Positions 14,362 to 22,470 of a stretch of DNA of 26,923 nt are shown piece after piece; within the stretch, counting starts at the first letter, position 1, and the number at the start of each line of letters is the position of its first letter. Made by a program: the position numbers and the translations under genes. Location of the stretch: contig CABUHI010000021.1 of the NCBI GenBank assembly GCA_902491345.1, forward strand, positions 1 through 26,923. The letters are read 5' to 3'. Below the pieces are notes generated by a model that was not told the DNA's origin, ran no database searches, and saw nothing but the letters and a program-made list of their open reading frames with translations. This DNA is from an uncultured Collinsella sp. Its GTDB lineage: Bacteria > Actinomycetota > Coriobacteriia > Coriobacteriales > Coriobacteriaceae.

Positions 14362-15075
14362 TTAACCACCAAGATATGCCTTGCGGACGTTATCGTCATG
14401 CAGGAGCTCTTGGCCCGTGCCGGTCATGGTGATCTTGCCGGTCTCGAGCACGTAACCGCGCGTAGCGATCGAGAGCGCCATCTGTGCGTTTTGCTCGACC
14501 AGAAGCACCGTGGTGCCGGCCTTGTGCAGGTCCTCGACAATCTGGAAGATCTGCTCAATCAGAATCGGCGCCAGGCCCATGGAAGGCTCGTCGAGCATGA
14601 GCAGCTTGGGGTTGCTCATAAGGGCGCGGCCCATAACGAGCATCTGCTGCTCGCCGCCCGAAAGGGTGCCGGCGACCTGGCGACGGCGCTCCTTAAGGCG
14701 CGGGAACTGCTCGTAGACACGCTCAAGGCCCGGAGCAACCGTGGACTTGGGCTGTGTGTAGGCTCCCATCTCCAGGTTCTCCTCAACCGTCATCTGCAAA
14801 AAGGCGCGACGGCCCTCGGGGACCTGAGCCAGGCCCTTACCCACCAGCTTGTCGGCAGGCGTATGGGTAATGTCCTCGCCCATAAACTTGATGGAGCCGG
14901 TCTTGGAACGCAGCAGACCCGAGACGGTTTTAAGCGTCGTGGACTTACCGGCACCGTTCGCACCGATCAGAGCAACGATCTCGCCCTCGTTGACGTTAAA
15001 GGAGATGTCCTTGATGGCGTGGATAGCGCCGTACCAGACGTTGATGTTGTAGACGGATAGCATCGGCTCTGCCAT
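14362..15075 (-). CDS. livF: branched-chain amino acid ABC transporter ATP-binding protein LivF
   Basis: A 237-residue cytosolic ATPase. GANGAGKSTTLKT (Walker A), Q-loop region VPEGRRAFLQMTVEENLEMGAY, signature LSGGEQQMLVMGRALM, LLMLDEPSMGLAP (Walker B) and LVEQNAQ (His-loop replaced by Gln, as in many LivF) are all present, and the LivF-type VPEGR is diagnostic. It powers the importer with LivG, LivH and LivM. The ATG follows the livG stop codon directly (0-base gap), with a GGGGGAG ribosome site inside livG. Last gene of the operon. Confidence 0.96.
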   Translation of the reverse strand: MAEPMLSVYNINVWYGAIHAIKDISFNVNEGEIVALIGANGAGKSTTLKTVSGLLRSKTGSIKFMGEDITHTPADKLVGKGLAQVPEGRRAFLQMTVEENLEMGAYTQPKSTVAPGLERVYEQFPRLKERRRQVAGTLSGGEQQMLVMGRALMSNPKLLMLDEPSMGLAPILIEQIFQIVEDLHKAGTTVLLVEQNAQMALSIATRGYVLETGKITMTGTGQELLHDDNVRKAYLGG

Positions 15076-15936
15076 TTAGTTCTCCCCCTTATCCTGCTTG
15101 CCCAGATACGCCTCGATAACGGCGTCGTTGTTCTGGATCTCCTCGGCCGTGCCCTTGGCGATGACCTTGCCAAAGTTGAGCACGCAGATACCCTCGCAGA
15201 TGTTCATAACGAGCGACATATCGTGCTCGATAAGCATGATGGCGATGCCGAAGGTGTCGCGAATCTTAACGATGTTCTCCATGAGCTCCGCGGTCTCGGA
15301 CGGGTTCATGCCGGCGGCAGGCTCGTCGAGCAGCAGCAGTTTGGGGTTGGTGGCAAGCGCGCGGACGATCTCCAGACGACGCTGAGCGCCGTAAGGCAGC
15401 GATCCGGCCTGCTCGTTTGCCAGATGCTCCATATCAAAGATGGACAGCAGCTCCATGGCACGCTCGTGGGCGGCCTTCTCGTGCTTCCAATACGTCGGCA
15501 GGCGCAGCACGCCCTCAAAGCCGGAGTAACGCTCCTGGTTATGCAGGCCGACCTTAACGTTATCCTCCACCGTCATGGTGTTGAACAGGCGAATGTTCTG
15601 GAAGGTACGGGCAATACCCATGCGGTTGACCTGATAGACCGACTTGCCCGAGGTGTCCTCGCCGTCGAGCAGGATGGTGCCGTGCGTGGGCTGATACACC
15701 TTGGTGAGCAGATTGAAGACCGTGGTCTTACCGGCACCGTTGGGGCCGATCAGACCGGCGATCTCGGTCTTGCCGATAGTCAGGCTAAAGTCGTCGACTG
15801 CCTTAAGGCCACCGAACTCAATGCCCAGGTGGATGCACTCGAGTGCCGGGCGCTCGCCCAGGTCGCGGTCGGGAACGATGGCGCCAGAAGGATACGGGAC
15901 CATCTTGCCCTTGTTGAACTCAAATTTACTGGGCAT
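15076..15936 (-). CDS. livG: branched-chain amino acid ABC transporter ATP-binding protein LivG
   Basis: A 286-residue ATPase with Walker A GPNGAGKTTVF, LivG-specific GIARTFQNIRLFNTMTVEDNV, signature-like LPYGAQRRLEIVRALA, Walker B LLLLDEPAAGMNP and His-loop LIEHDMSLVM. An N-terminal extension of about 40 residues (SKFEFNKGKMVPYPSGAIVPDRDLGERPALE) precedes the ABC fold and is longer than in E. coli LivG. Start at 15936: AGGAGG lies 9 bases upstream, and the ATG sits inside the livM 3' end (11-base overlap), so translation is coupled. Confidence 0.95.
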   Translation of the reverse strand: MPSKFEFNKGKMVPYPSGAIVPDRDLGERPALECIHLGIEFGGLKAVDDFSLTIGKTEIAGLIGPNGAGKTTVFNLLTKVYQPTHGTILLDGEDTSGKSVYQVNRMGIARTFQNIRLFNTMTVEDNVKVGLHNQERYSGFEGVLRLPTYWKHEKAAHERAMELLSIFDMEHLANEQAGSLPYGAQRRLEIVRALATNPKLLLLDEPAAGMNPSETAELMENIVKIRDTFGIAIMLIEHDMSLVMNICEGICVLNFGKVIAKGTAEEIQNNDAVIEAYLGKQDKGEN

Positions 15937-17005
15937 CGGCTGCCACCTCCTTCTTGGAAGCAAAGCGGTCCTTGACGCGACCGAAGAACGCCTTGAGCTG
16001 CGGGTTGTTGGTAAAGATCATGACCAGGATCAGCACGATGGCGTAGATGAGCATGCGGTAGTCCGAGAACTGACGGAGGAGCTCGGGAAGCACCGTGAGC
16101 AACGCCGCCGCGATAACGGAGCCGCGCATATTGCCAAGACCACCCAAGACCACGAACACCAGGATGAGGATGGACGTATTGAAGTCGAACTTGGTGGCGG
16201 AGAGCTGCGAGAAGTTACCGCCGAAGAGAGCTCCGGCAGCACCGGCGAGGGCAGCGGAAACCACGAAGGCGATCATGCGGTACTCGGTGACGGAGATGCC
16301 TACGGACTCGGCTGCAATCTTGTTATCGCGCACGGCCATAATGGCACGGCCGGTACGGCTGCGAACCAGGTTGAGCACGATCACGAGTGCGACCATGACC
16401 AGGATGGCACCGGCGAGGAAGGTCGAGTACGTCGACACGCCCGAGGCGCCCTGGGCGCCCTTGATGATGGCGGTGCCGTCCTCGAGCAGGTGCAGATCGT
16501 CGATCGTGGAGTTGCCCGTGATGTTAAAGATCACATGCAGGCCACGGGAGTCGACGCCCACGATAAGGCAAGTGACGATCTCTTTGATGATCTCGCCAAA
16601 GGCCAGCGTCACGATAGCCAGGTAATCGCCGCTCAGGCGCAGGACCGGGATACCGATCAAGAAGCCCAGGATGGCGGCAGCGATGGCGCCGACCACGATG
16701 CTGATGATAAGGCGCACCGGATCGGAGGGAACGGCGCTCTCAAGGGCGACCGCGGTGACGATGCCCGTGTAGGCGCCGACGCTCATAAAGCCCGCATGGC
16801 CCAGCGACAGGTCGCCCGCGATGCCGACGACGAGGTTGAGGGAAATGGCCATGACGATGTAGGCCGTAATGGGAACCAACTGACCCGCAATCATGCGCGG
16901 GATCATATGGTTGGACTGCATAAAGAACACGATGGCGAACGCCACAAGGCACATGGCGTACGTAACAAAGTCGTGACGCGTCTGCTTGTCTTTAAGAAAC
17001 TTCAT
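15926..17005 (-). CDS. livM: branched-chain amino acid ABC transporter permease LivM
   Basis: A 359-residue permease with about nine to ten membrane segments. Family motifs: AISLNLVVGIAGDLSLGHAGFMSVGAYTG and SGDYLAIVTLAFGEII, GRAIMAVRDNKIAAESVGISV (the cytoplasmic coupling loop for the ATPase) and VVLGGLGNMRGSVIGAA-like VVLGGLGNMRGSVIAAALL. Forms the channel with LivH. Start uncertain: ATG 17005 (with AGGTGA five bases upstream) or GTG 17014, three codons earlier, which directly abuts the livH stop. Overlaps livG by 11 bases. Confidence 0.94.
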   Translation of the reverse strand: MKFLKDKQTRHDFVTYAMCLVAFAIVFFMQSNHMIPRMIAGQLVPITAYIVMAISLNLVVGIAGDLSLGHAGFMSVGAYTGIVTAVALESAVPSDPVRLIISIVVGAIAAAILGFLIGIPVLRLSGDYLAIVTLAFGEIIKEIVTCLIVGVDSRGLHVIFNITGNSTIDDLHLLEDGTAIIKGAQGASGVSTYSTFLAGAILVMVALVIVLNLVRSRTGRAIMAVRDNKIAAESVGISVTEYRMIAFVVSAALAGAAGALFGGNFSQLSATKFDFNTSILILVFVVLGGLGNMRGSVIAAALLTVLPELLRQFSDYRMLIYAIVLILVMIFTNNPQLKAFFGRVKDRFASKKEVAADAQ

Positions 17006-17014
17006 AACGCTCAC

Positions 17015-17896
17015 CTACACCTTCTCGGGGACGTACTTGCCCAAGAGGCCGGCAGGCTTGACGAGCAGGACGATGATCAAAACACCAAAGACGATGGAGT
17101 TGGCAAGGCTCGTGGAAATGTAGGCCTGCGCCATCGCCTCGATGATGCCGATGAGAATGCCGCCGACAAAGGCGCCGGGGATGGAGCCGATGCCACCGAA
17201 GACGGCGGCGTCGAAGGCCTTGATGCCAGGCATGGCGCCTGTCGTAGGCTGCAGCACCGGCGAGTAGGAGCACAGCAGCACGCCGGCGATGGCGGCAAGG
17301 GCGGAGCCGATGGCAAACGTCATCGAGATGGTGCGGTTGACGTTGATGCCCATGAGCTGAGCGGCGGCCTTGTCCTCGGACACGGCGCGCATAGCTTTGC
17401 CCATCTTGGTCTTACCTGTAAAGAACATCAGGCCGGCCATGATAACCAGGCAGGCGACGATGGTGACGAGCGAGACGGCGCTTACGTTGAACTTGGCCAA
17501 GAACTCCGGCACCTGGAAGGTGACGAGCGAAGTGAAGTTCTTGGGCGTGGCGCCCCACAGAAGCTGCGCGGCGTTCTGCAGGAAGTAAGACACGCCGATG
17601 GCCGTGATCAGAACGGCCAGCGGGCCCGCCTGACGCAGCGGCTTGTATGCCAGACCCTCGATGAGAACACCGAGAACGGTACAGACCACACAAGAGAGAA
17701 TTACAGATGCCCAGCCCGGGAGGCCGAGATACGACGTGGCGCAGAACGAGACATAGGCACCGACCATGATGACGTCGCCGTGAGCGAAGTTCAGCATCTT
17801 GGCGATACCGTAGACCATGGTGTAGCCCAACGCGATGATGGCGTAGACACTGCCCATGGACAGGCCGTTGACCAGGTATTGGATAAAGACCGTCAT
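17015..17896 (-). CDS. livH: branched-chain amino acid ABC transporter permease LivH
   Basis: A 293-residue inner-membrane permease with about eight helices: FIQYLVNGLSMGSVYAIIALGYTMVYGIAKMLNFAHGDVIMVGAYV is the LivH hallmark, followed by GKAMRAVSEDKAAAQLMGINV (ATPase contact loop) and AFDAAVFGGIGSIPGAFVGG. Start at 17896 because GGGGG lies 9 bases upstream and homology begins there. First permease gene after the two binding-protein genes, separated from livK copy 1 by 139 bases with two hairpins that could set its expression below that of the receptor. Confidence 0.95.
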   Translation of the reverse strand: MTVFIQYLVNGLSMGSVYAIIALGYTMVYGIAKMLNFAHGDVIMVGAYVSFCATSYLGLPGWASVILSCVVCTVLGVLIEGLAYKPLRQAGPLAVLITAIGVSYFLQNAAQLLWGATPKNFTSLVTFQVPEFLAKFNVSAVSLVTIVACLVIMAGLMFFTGKTKMGKAMRAVSEDKAAAQLMGINVNRTISMTFAIGSALAAIAGVLLCSYSPVLQPTTGAMPGIKAFDAAVFGGIGSIPGAFVGGILIGIIEAMAQAYISTSLANSIVFGVLIIVLLVKPAGLLGKYVPEKV

Positions 17897-17942
17897 GTTC
17901 CACATCCCCCTTTCGAATGGGTTTCCAGTTGATGTATGAAAC

Positions 17943-17962
17943 AGGGACGTTACATCGTCCCT
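17943..17962 (-). terminator. hairpin in the livK-livH gap (weak terminator)
   Basis: AGGGACG (17943-17949) pairs with CGTCCCT (17956-17962), loop 6 bases; the minus strand continues GTTTCAT. It could partly stop transcription between receptor and permease genes. Confidence 0.45.
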
Positions 17963-17972
17963 AGATACCAAG

Positions 17973-18004
17973 CAAGCAGGGAAGGCCAAAACCTCCCCTG
18001 CTTG
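17973..18004 (-). promoter_or_regulatory. stable hairpin after livK copy 1 (mRNA 3' stabiliser or attenuator)
   Basis: CAAGCAGGG (17973-17981) pairs with CCCTGCTTG (17996-18004), with a further inner AGG/CCT pairing. It begins about 30 bases after the livK stop. A hairpin at this place is common in ABC operons to raise receptor mRNA over permease mRNA. Confidence 0.5.
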
Positions 18005-18035
18005 GGATCAAAACCGCTCTATGTAAGGCGGCCTA

Positions 18036-19223
18036 TTAGGCCTGTACGTACTTGCCGTCGGTGATGACGTACGCCGTTGGCTCCTTCTGGACCTGGCCCT
18101 TATCGTTCCAGGTGAGCTTGCCGGTCAGACCGTCAACGGTAATCTTGAGCATAGCCTTGGACAGTTTCTCGGCGACCTCGGTGGGATCGGCGTCGACACC
18201 AAGGCCGGCCTCCTTGAGGGCCTCGGCCACCGCATGCACGCCGTCGTAGGCGTCGGCGGCAAACTGGTCGGGGGTATCGCCGTACTTATCCTTGTAAGCG
18301 TTGACGAAGTCGGCGTTCTTCTCGTCGTCGGCGGAGAACGGGGTCATGAGCAGCAGGCCCTCGGCAAGAGAGGTGTCGAAGCCCTCCACGCCCAGGATAC
18401 CGTCCATGCCATCGCAGCCCATCATCTTGACGTCGTAGCCCATGTCCTTGGCGTTCTTGAGCAGGACGGATGCGGGCGTGTAGTAGATCGGCGCGAAGAT
18501 CATGGTGGCGCCGGCCTCTTTGGCATTGGTCAGCTGGTTGGTAAAGCTCGTTGCGGAGTCATCCTTAAAGGTCTTCTCGGCGACAATCTCAAGCTTAGAC
18601 TCGACAGCCTGTGCCTTGAAGGCATCAGCAATACCCGAGCTATAGGCATCTGCGGCGTTATAGAAGACAAAGAACTTCTCATCCGCGTACTTCTCTGCCA
18701 AAAACTTGGCAGCGTTGACGCCCTGGTTGGGGTCGGTAAAGCAAACCTGGAAGACGCAATCCTTGCCGTCGGTGACGTCCTCGGAGGACGCGGACGGGGT
18801 GATCATGAACGTCTTGGGGTCGTTACCGCACTCTGCGGCAACGGCAACCGACGCACCCGTGGTGGTCGGGCCGACGAGGGCCTGCATGCCCCAGTCGAGC
18901 AGGGTATTCAAGGCGTTGACAGCCTTCTCGCCGTCGGCCTGGTCGTCCTCGGCCTTGCTGGCAAGCGGCAGCTCCTTGGTCGAGAAATCCTTGCAGCCAA
19001 GCTCGACACCCTGGGTAACGGACTTGCCGTAGGACGCGTTGGCGCCGGTCAGCGGGCCGATGGTGCCGATCTTAAACGAAGCGTCGCCCGACGCGGAACC
19101 GCTGTCGCCGCCGTTGGAGGAGCAGCCAGCTAGAATGGACATCGCCCCCAGACCTGCTGCGCTCGCGATAACGCTCCTGCGATTCATAACAGGGTTCAAT
19201 GACTTACCGGTGAGGCTCGACAT
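18036..19223 (-). CDS. livK: branched-chain amino acid-type ABC substrate-binding lipoprotein (copy 1)
   Basis: A 395-residue extracytoplasmic receptor (type 1 periplasmic-binding fold, Leu/Ile/Val-binding family). N-terminus MNRRSVIASAAGLGAMSILAGC: a twin-arginine-like basic region, hydrophobic stretch and lipobox with acylated Cys at about residue 34, then a Ser/Gly/Asp linker. The mature part opens FKIGTIGPLTGANASYGKSVTQG; APIYYTPASVLLKNAKDMGYD and DQFAADAYDGVHAV are shared with copy 2. Ribosome site GGAG six bases before ATG. Amino-acid ligand not predictable. An AT-rich promoter zone lies upstream. Confidence 0.94.
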   Translation of the reverse strand: MSSLTGKSLNPVMNRRSVIASAAGLGAMSILAGCSSNGGDSGSASGDASFKIGTIGPLTGANASYGKSVTQGVELGCKDFSTKELPLASKAEDDQADGEKAVNALNTLLDWGMQALVGPTTTGASVAVAAECGNDPKTFMITPSASSEDVTDGKDCVFQVCFTDPNQGVNAAKFLAEKYADEKFFVFYNAADAYSSGIADAFKAQAVESKLEIVAEKTFKDDSATSFTNQLTNAKEAGATMIFAPIYYTPASVLLKNAKDMGYDVKMMGCDGMDGILGVEGFDTSLAEGLLLMTPFSADDEKNADFVNAYKDKYGDTPDQFAADAYDGVHAVAEALKEAGLGVDADPTEVAEKLSKAMLKITVDGLTGKLTWNDKGQVQKEPTAYVITDGKYVQA

Positions 19224-19494
19224 GCGGCTCTCCTCTCAAATCTCGTCGGGTTTCGGTTACCCGACAGGCCATCCTTCGCCGTGTTCGGCGTTCGCAAAAT
19301 AGTAGACGCTTTAGTTGAGAAAAGTGGCGATTATTTCAACTTTTCTTTTGTTTTGTCCATTTATCCATAATTATGCGTATTTCTATCAGTATATGCAGTT
19401 TAGCCACTTTATTGTGTGAAAGTAATATTTCCATTCTGTTACAAGCGCCCCTGCCCTGATTAAAACTGCCTCACCGGTCGCGTTTTGTACGCAC
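19224..19494 (-). promoter_or_regulatory. AT-rich control region upstream of livK copy 1
   Basis: 271 bases, markedly AT-rich (about 19300-19440) against a GC-rich background. Minus strand TTACTT - 17 bases - TAAACT around 19390-19425 is a possible promoter. An inverted repeat AGTTGA / TCAACT (around 19313-19341) and a leader hairpin GTCGGGT / ACCCGAC (about 19238-19262) lie closer to the gene. No ORF. The end after livK copy 2 holds a weak imperfect stem near 19470-19500 rather than a clean terminator. Confidence 0.45.
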
Positions 19495-20661
19495 CTAGGC
19501 GGCGATGTACTTGCCGTCCTGAATCACATAGGCCGTAGCGGGCTTCTCGACTTGGCCCTCGTCGTTCCACGTCAGCTCGCCCGTCAGGCCCTCGATCTTG
19601 ATCTTGCGCATGGCCTTGGCAAGATCACCGGCAATATCGGCGCCGTCGGCCGTAATGTCGATGTCTGCCTTATCGATTGCCTCGACAATCGCGTGAACGC
19701 AATCGTAGGCATCGGCGGCAAACTGGTTGGGCGTCTCATTGTAGGCGTCCTTATATGCCTTGACGAAGTCGGCGTTCTTCTCATCGTCGGCGGAAAACGG
19801 GGTCATGAGCAGCACGCCCTCGGCAAGAGAGGTATCGAAGCCTTCCACAGAGAGCAGGCCATCCATGCCATCGGTGCCCATGAGGGTCATGTCGTAGCCC
19901 ATGTCCTTGGCGTTCTTGAGCAGGACGGACGCCGGCGTGTAATAGATCGGGGCAAAGATAAGCGTGGCACCGGCCTCCTTGGCCTTGGTGAGCTGGTTGG
20001 TAAAGCTCGTGGAAGAGTCGTCCTTAAAGGTCTCGGTATCGACGATGTCGAGCTTGGACGCCTTGGCCTGCTCGGCAAAAGCGTCGGCAACGCCCGAGCT
20101 ATACGTATCGCCGGAGTTGTAGAACAGGGCGATCTTGGCGTCCGCGTACTTCTCGGCCAAGAACTTCGCGGCGCTGGCGCCCATGGTGGGATCGGTGAAG
20201 CAAACCTGAAAGACCGTGGTCTTATCCTTGGTGACGTCAAGCGACGAGGCCGAGGGCGTGACCATGAGCATATCGTCGGCAATCTCGCCCGAGACGGCGA
20301 CGGCGGCACCAGTCGTGACGGGGCCGACGAGCGCCTGCATGCCCCAGTCGCACAGGGTATTGAAGGCGTTGATGGCCTTCTCTCCGTCGGCGACATCGTC
20401 CTCGGACTTAAGCGAAAGCTTGATGTCCTTGGTCGAGAAATCCTTGGCGGCGAGCTTGGCACCCTTCTCGGCCGAAACGCCATAGGTTGCCGCGGCGCCG
20501 GTCAGAGGGCCGATGACACCGATCTTGAAGGTCTTGCCGTCATCGGCGGAGCCGCCGTCCGAGCCACCCGACGAGCAACCAGCGAGTGCGGCGGTGCTGC
20601 CGAGCGCCGCGGCGCCGGCGAGAAAGTTCCTACGGCTGAGCGTGCTGTTGATGTTGAACAT
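19495..20661 (-). CDS. livK: branched-chain amino acid-type ABC substrate-binding lipoprotein (copy 2)
   Basis: A 388-residue paralogue of copy 1, clearly homologous throughout. The export signal STLSRRNFLAGAAALGSTAALAGC has a good Tat consensus (SRRNFL) and a lipobox, so it is a Tat-exported lipoprotein. Mature part: FKIGVIGPLTGAAATYGVSAEKG; ETFKDDSSTSFTNQLTKAKEAGATLIFAPIYYTPASVLLKNAKDMGYD; ending GELTWNDEGQVEKPATAYVIQDGKYIAA. Differences cluster in surface and probable ligand-loop regions. A strong AAGGGGG site lies five bases before the ATG. It is the first gene in the minus-strand liv block; the AT-rich gap downstream suggests copy 1 has its own promoter. Confidence 0.94.
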   Translation of the reverse strand: MFNINSTLSRRNFLAGAAALGSTAALAGCSSGGSDGGSADDGKTFKIGVIGPLTGAAATYGVSAEKGAKLAAKDFSTKDIKLSLKSEDDVADGEKAINAFNTLCDWGMQALVGPVTTGAAVAVSGEIADDMLMVTPSASSLDVTKDKTTVFQVCFTDPTMGASAAKFLAEKYADAKIALFYNSGDTYSSGVADAFAEQAKASKLDIVDTETFKDDSSTSFTNQLTKAKEAGATLIFAPIYYTPASVLLKNAKDMGYDMTLMGTDGMDGLLSVEGFDTSLAEGVLLMTPFSADDEKNADFVKAYKDAYNETPNQFAADAYDCVHAIVEAIDKADIDITADGADIAGDLAKAMRKIKIEGLTGELTWNDEGQVEKPATAYVIQDGKYIAA

Positions 20662-20912
20662 GGTGTCCCCCTTTTTCGCTGGCCGCAGTGCGGCCGTCTT
20701 GCGGTACGGGGCAAACCTTATGGCGCAAACGTTGACAGTTTGTTACGGAATTCCGTTTGTAGCGAGCATGTTTCCAATGTTTCCGCAGCGTTTCGGGGGT
20801 GCCGCTTTGTGCGACTCCTGTTGCCTGGCGAGCACGCGCCCTCGGTTCACGCTAGAATGCACTCAACCTTTAAGCGGTTAATCCATCCATAAGATGCACG
20901 AAGGAGCTATCT
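20662..20912. promoter_or_regulatory. divergent control region livK copy 2 / hom
   Basis: Contains a perfect 12-bp palindrome ACGGAATTCCGT (20745-20756) flanked by four CAAAC/GTTTG boxes (20712, 20726, 20738 and 20755), a TTGACA (20732-20737), and near hom a TAGAAT -10-like hexamer (20853-20858). A 15-base palindrome GGCCGCAGTGCGGCC lies in the livK leader (about 20682-20696). A shared operator for uptake and synthesis genes is plausible. No riboswitch or T-box recognised. Confidence 0.45.
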
Positions 20913-22256
20913 ATGAGCGAACCCCTGCGCACCGTGAACGTCGGTCTGATCGGTCTGGGAACCGTCGGCGGCGGCGTGGCCCGTCTGATCAAGAGCCACC
21001 ACGATGAGTACCTGGCAGCCTACGGCATCGACCTTAAGCTGACCCGCGCCTGCGCGCTTGCCTGGGAGCAGGCCGATGCAGCCGGTATTGAGCGCGAGGC
21101 CTTTACGAGTGACTGGCATGACGTCGTCACCGACCCCGCCGTCGATATCGTCGTCGAGCTGATCGGCGGCGAGCACCCCGCGACCGAGATCTTCACCACT
21201 GCCTTCGAGAACGGCAAGCATGTCGTCTCCGCCAACAAGGCTCTGCTGGGCCGTCACGTCGAGACGCTCGCCGAGAAGGCGCGCGCGTGCGGCGTGCAGA
21301 TTAAGTGCGAGGCCAGCTGCGGCGGCGGCATCCCCATTGTCAGCACGCTTGAGCACGACCTGGTAGGCAACAAGATCCTGACCATCGCCGGCATTCTCAA
21401 CGGCACCACCAACTATATCCTGTCGCGCATGGACGCCGAGGGCGCCGATTACGCCGACGTGCTTGCCGACGCACAGGCCAAGGGCTATGCCGAGGCCGAC
21501 CCGTCCGCCGACGTCGACGGCTTCGACGCCGCCAGCAAGACGGCCATCCTCGCCTCCATCGGCTTTGGCACCCGCGTTACCACCGACGATGTGTACCAAC
21601 AGGGTATCCGTACCATCGGTGCCGAGGACATCGCCCAGGCCCGCGAACTCGGCTACACCATTAAGCTGCTCGGCATCGCCCGCAACACCGACGCCGGCGT
21701 CGACGTTCGCGTGCACCCCACGCTGATCCCCGCCGACCACATGCTTGCCAAGGTCAACGGCGCCATGAACGCTGTCTACGTGGTAGGCGACGCCGTGGGC
21801 GAGACCATGTTCTACGGTGCCGGCGCAGGCTCCTTCCCCACCGCGAGCGCCGTCGTGGGCGATATCCTGTCGCTCTCCGAGCAGATCAGCCGCGGCGTGG
21901 CTCCGCTGCCCGAGATTGAGCCCTATGGCCACAACCTCGCCTTTAAGCCCATGGACGAGCTCCAGACCAAGTACTATGTGCGCCTGAAGGTCGCCGACCG
22001 CGTGGGCGCCCTGTCCGAGACGGTCGACATCTTTGCCAAGCACAACATCTCGATCTCGCTCATCAACCAGGTCGAGGACGGCAAGTCGGGCGTCAGCGAT
22101 GCCTGCTCGGTCATCTTCCTGACGCACCGCGCGCTCGAGAAGGACGTCCAGGCTGCCGCCGCCGAGCTTGCCAGCGTCGACTGCGTGGCCGAGGTCGCCA
22201 ACGTCCTGCGCATCGAGGACGTCGAGGCCTGGACCGAAGGCGTCATGGCCAACTAG
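20913..22256 (+). CDS. hom: homoserine dehydrogenase with C-terminal ACT domain
   Basis: A 447-residue enzyme reducing aspartate semialdehyde to homoserine with NAD(P)H, the branch point to threonine, methionine and isoleucine. Residues 8-25: VNVGLIGLGTVGGGVARL (Rossmann GxGxxG). VVSANKALL, GGGIPIV, GILNGTTNYIL, GYAEADPSADVDGFDAASK (substrate and catalytic lysine/aspartate positions), then GGAGAGSFPTAS-like FYGAGAGSFPTASAVVGDI. Residues about 355-440 form an ACT domain (YYVRLKVADRVGALSETVDIFAKHNISISLINQ), giving feedback control by an amino acid, usually threonine. GGAG lies six bases before ATG. Monocistronic, ended by a strong terminator; thrB and thrC are not adjacent. Confidence 0.96.
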   Translation: MSEPLRTVNVGLIGLGTVGGGVARLIKSHHDEYLAAYGIDLKLTRACALAWEQADAAGIEREAFTSDWHDVVTDPAVDIVVELIGGEHPATEIFTTAFENGKHVVSANKALLGRHVETLAEKARACGVQIKCEASCGGGIPIVSTLEHDLVGNKILTIAGILNGTTNYILSRMDAEGADYADVLADAQAKGYAEADPSADVDGFDAASKTAILASIGFGTRVTTDDVYQQGIRTIGAEDIAQARELGYTIKLLGIARNTDAGVDVRVHPTLIPADHMLAKVNGAMNAVYVVGDAVGETMFYGAGAGSFPTASAVVGDILSLSEQISRGVAPLPEIEPYGHNLAFKPMDELQTKYYVRLKVADRVGALSETVDIFAKHNISISLINQVEDGKSGVSDACSVIFLTHRALEKDVQAAAAELASVDCVAEVANVLRIEDVEAWTEGVMAN

Positions 22257-22287
22257 TCCATCGATCGCCTAGCAATACGCGCTTTGA

Positions 22288-22323
22288 GGGCTCCCGTCCG
22301 ATGTGGGACGGGAGCCCTTTTGT
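22288..22323 (+). terminator. terminator of hom
   Basis: A 12-bp perfect stem GGGCTCCCGTCC (22288-22299) with GGACGGGAGCCC (22306-22317), then TTTTGT. It starts about 30 bases after the hom stop. Confidence 0.95.
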
Positions 22324-22348
22324 CTCCTGCCCTAAGCACAACGGCAGA

Positions 22349-22388
22349 GCACATTTGTGCGAGCCGCCCATCGGTAACGCGGGCTACC
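22349..22388. promoter_or_regulatory. palindromes upstream of the SDR gene
   Basis: GCACATTTGTGC (22349-22360, 5-bp arms) and CGGTA...TACCG (about 22371-22388) lie 85-120 bases before the SDR ATG. No clear promoter hexamers are seen in 22324-22470, so these are only possible operator or leader elements. Confidence 0.25.
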
Positions 22389-22470
22389 GTTCACCGATAT
22401 GCAAACGCGGCCGATTCCGGCTACCGCTACGCTGTGCTGAGTACGTCCACCCCCGAAGAATGGAGGCATC

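Noticed and set aside
15701..17932. A 743-codon open frame antisense to livM and livH, and similar long frames opposite recJ, rel, hom, the antiporter and purL
   Set aside because: They mirror GC-rich third positions of the real genes, encode low-complexity His/Asp/Gly/Arg-rich strings with no family, and lack ribosome sites.
20662..20912. T-box or threonine leader before hom
   Set aside because: No specifier-loop architecture, no T-box TGG core, no Thr/Ile codon-rich leader peptide and no terminator before hom.
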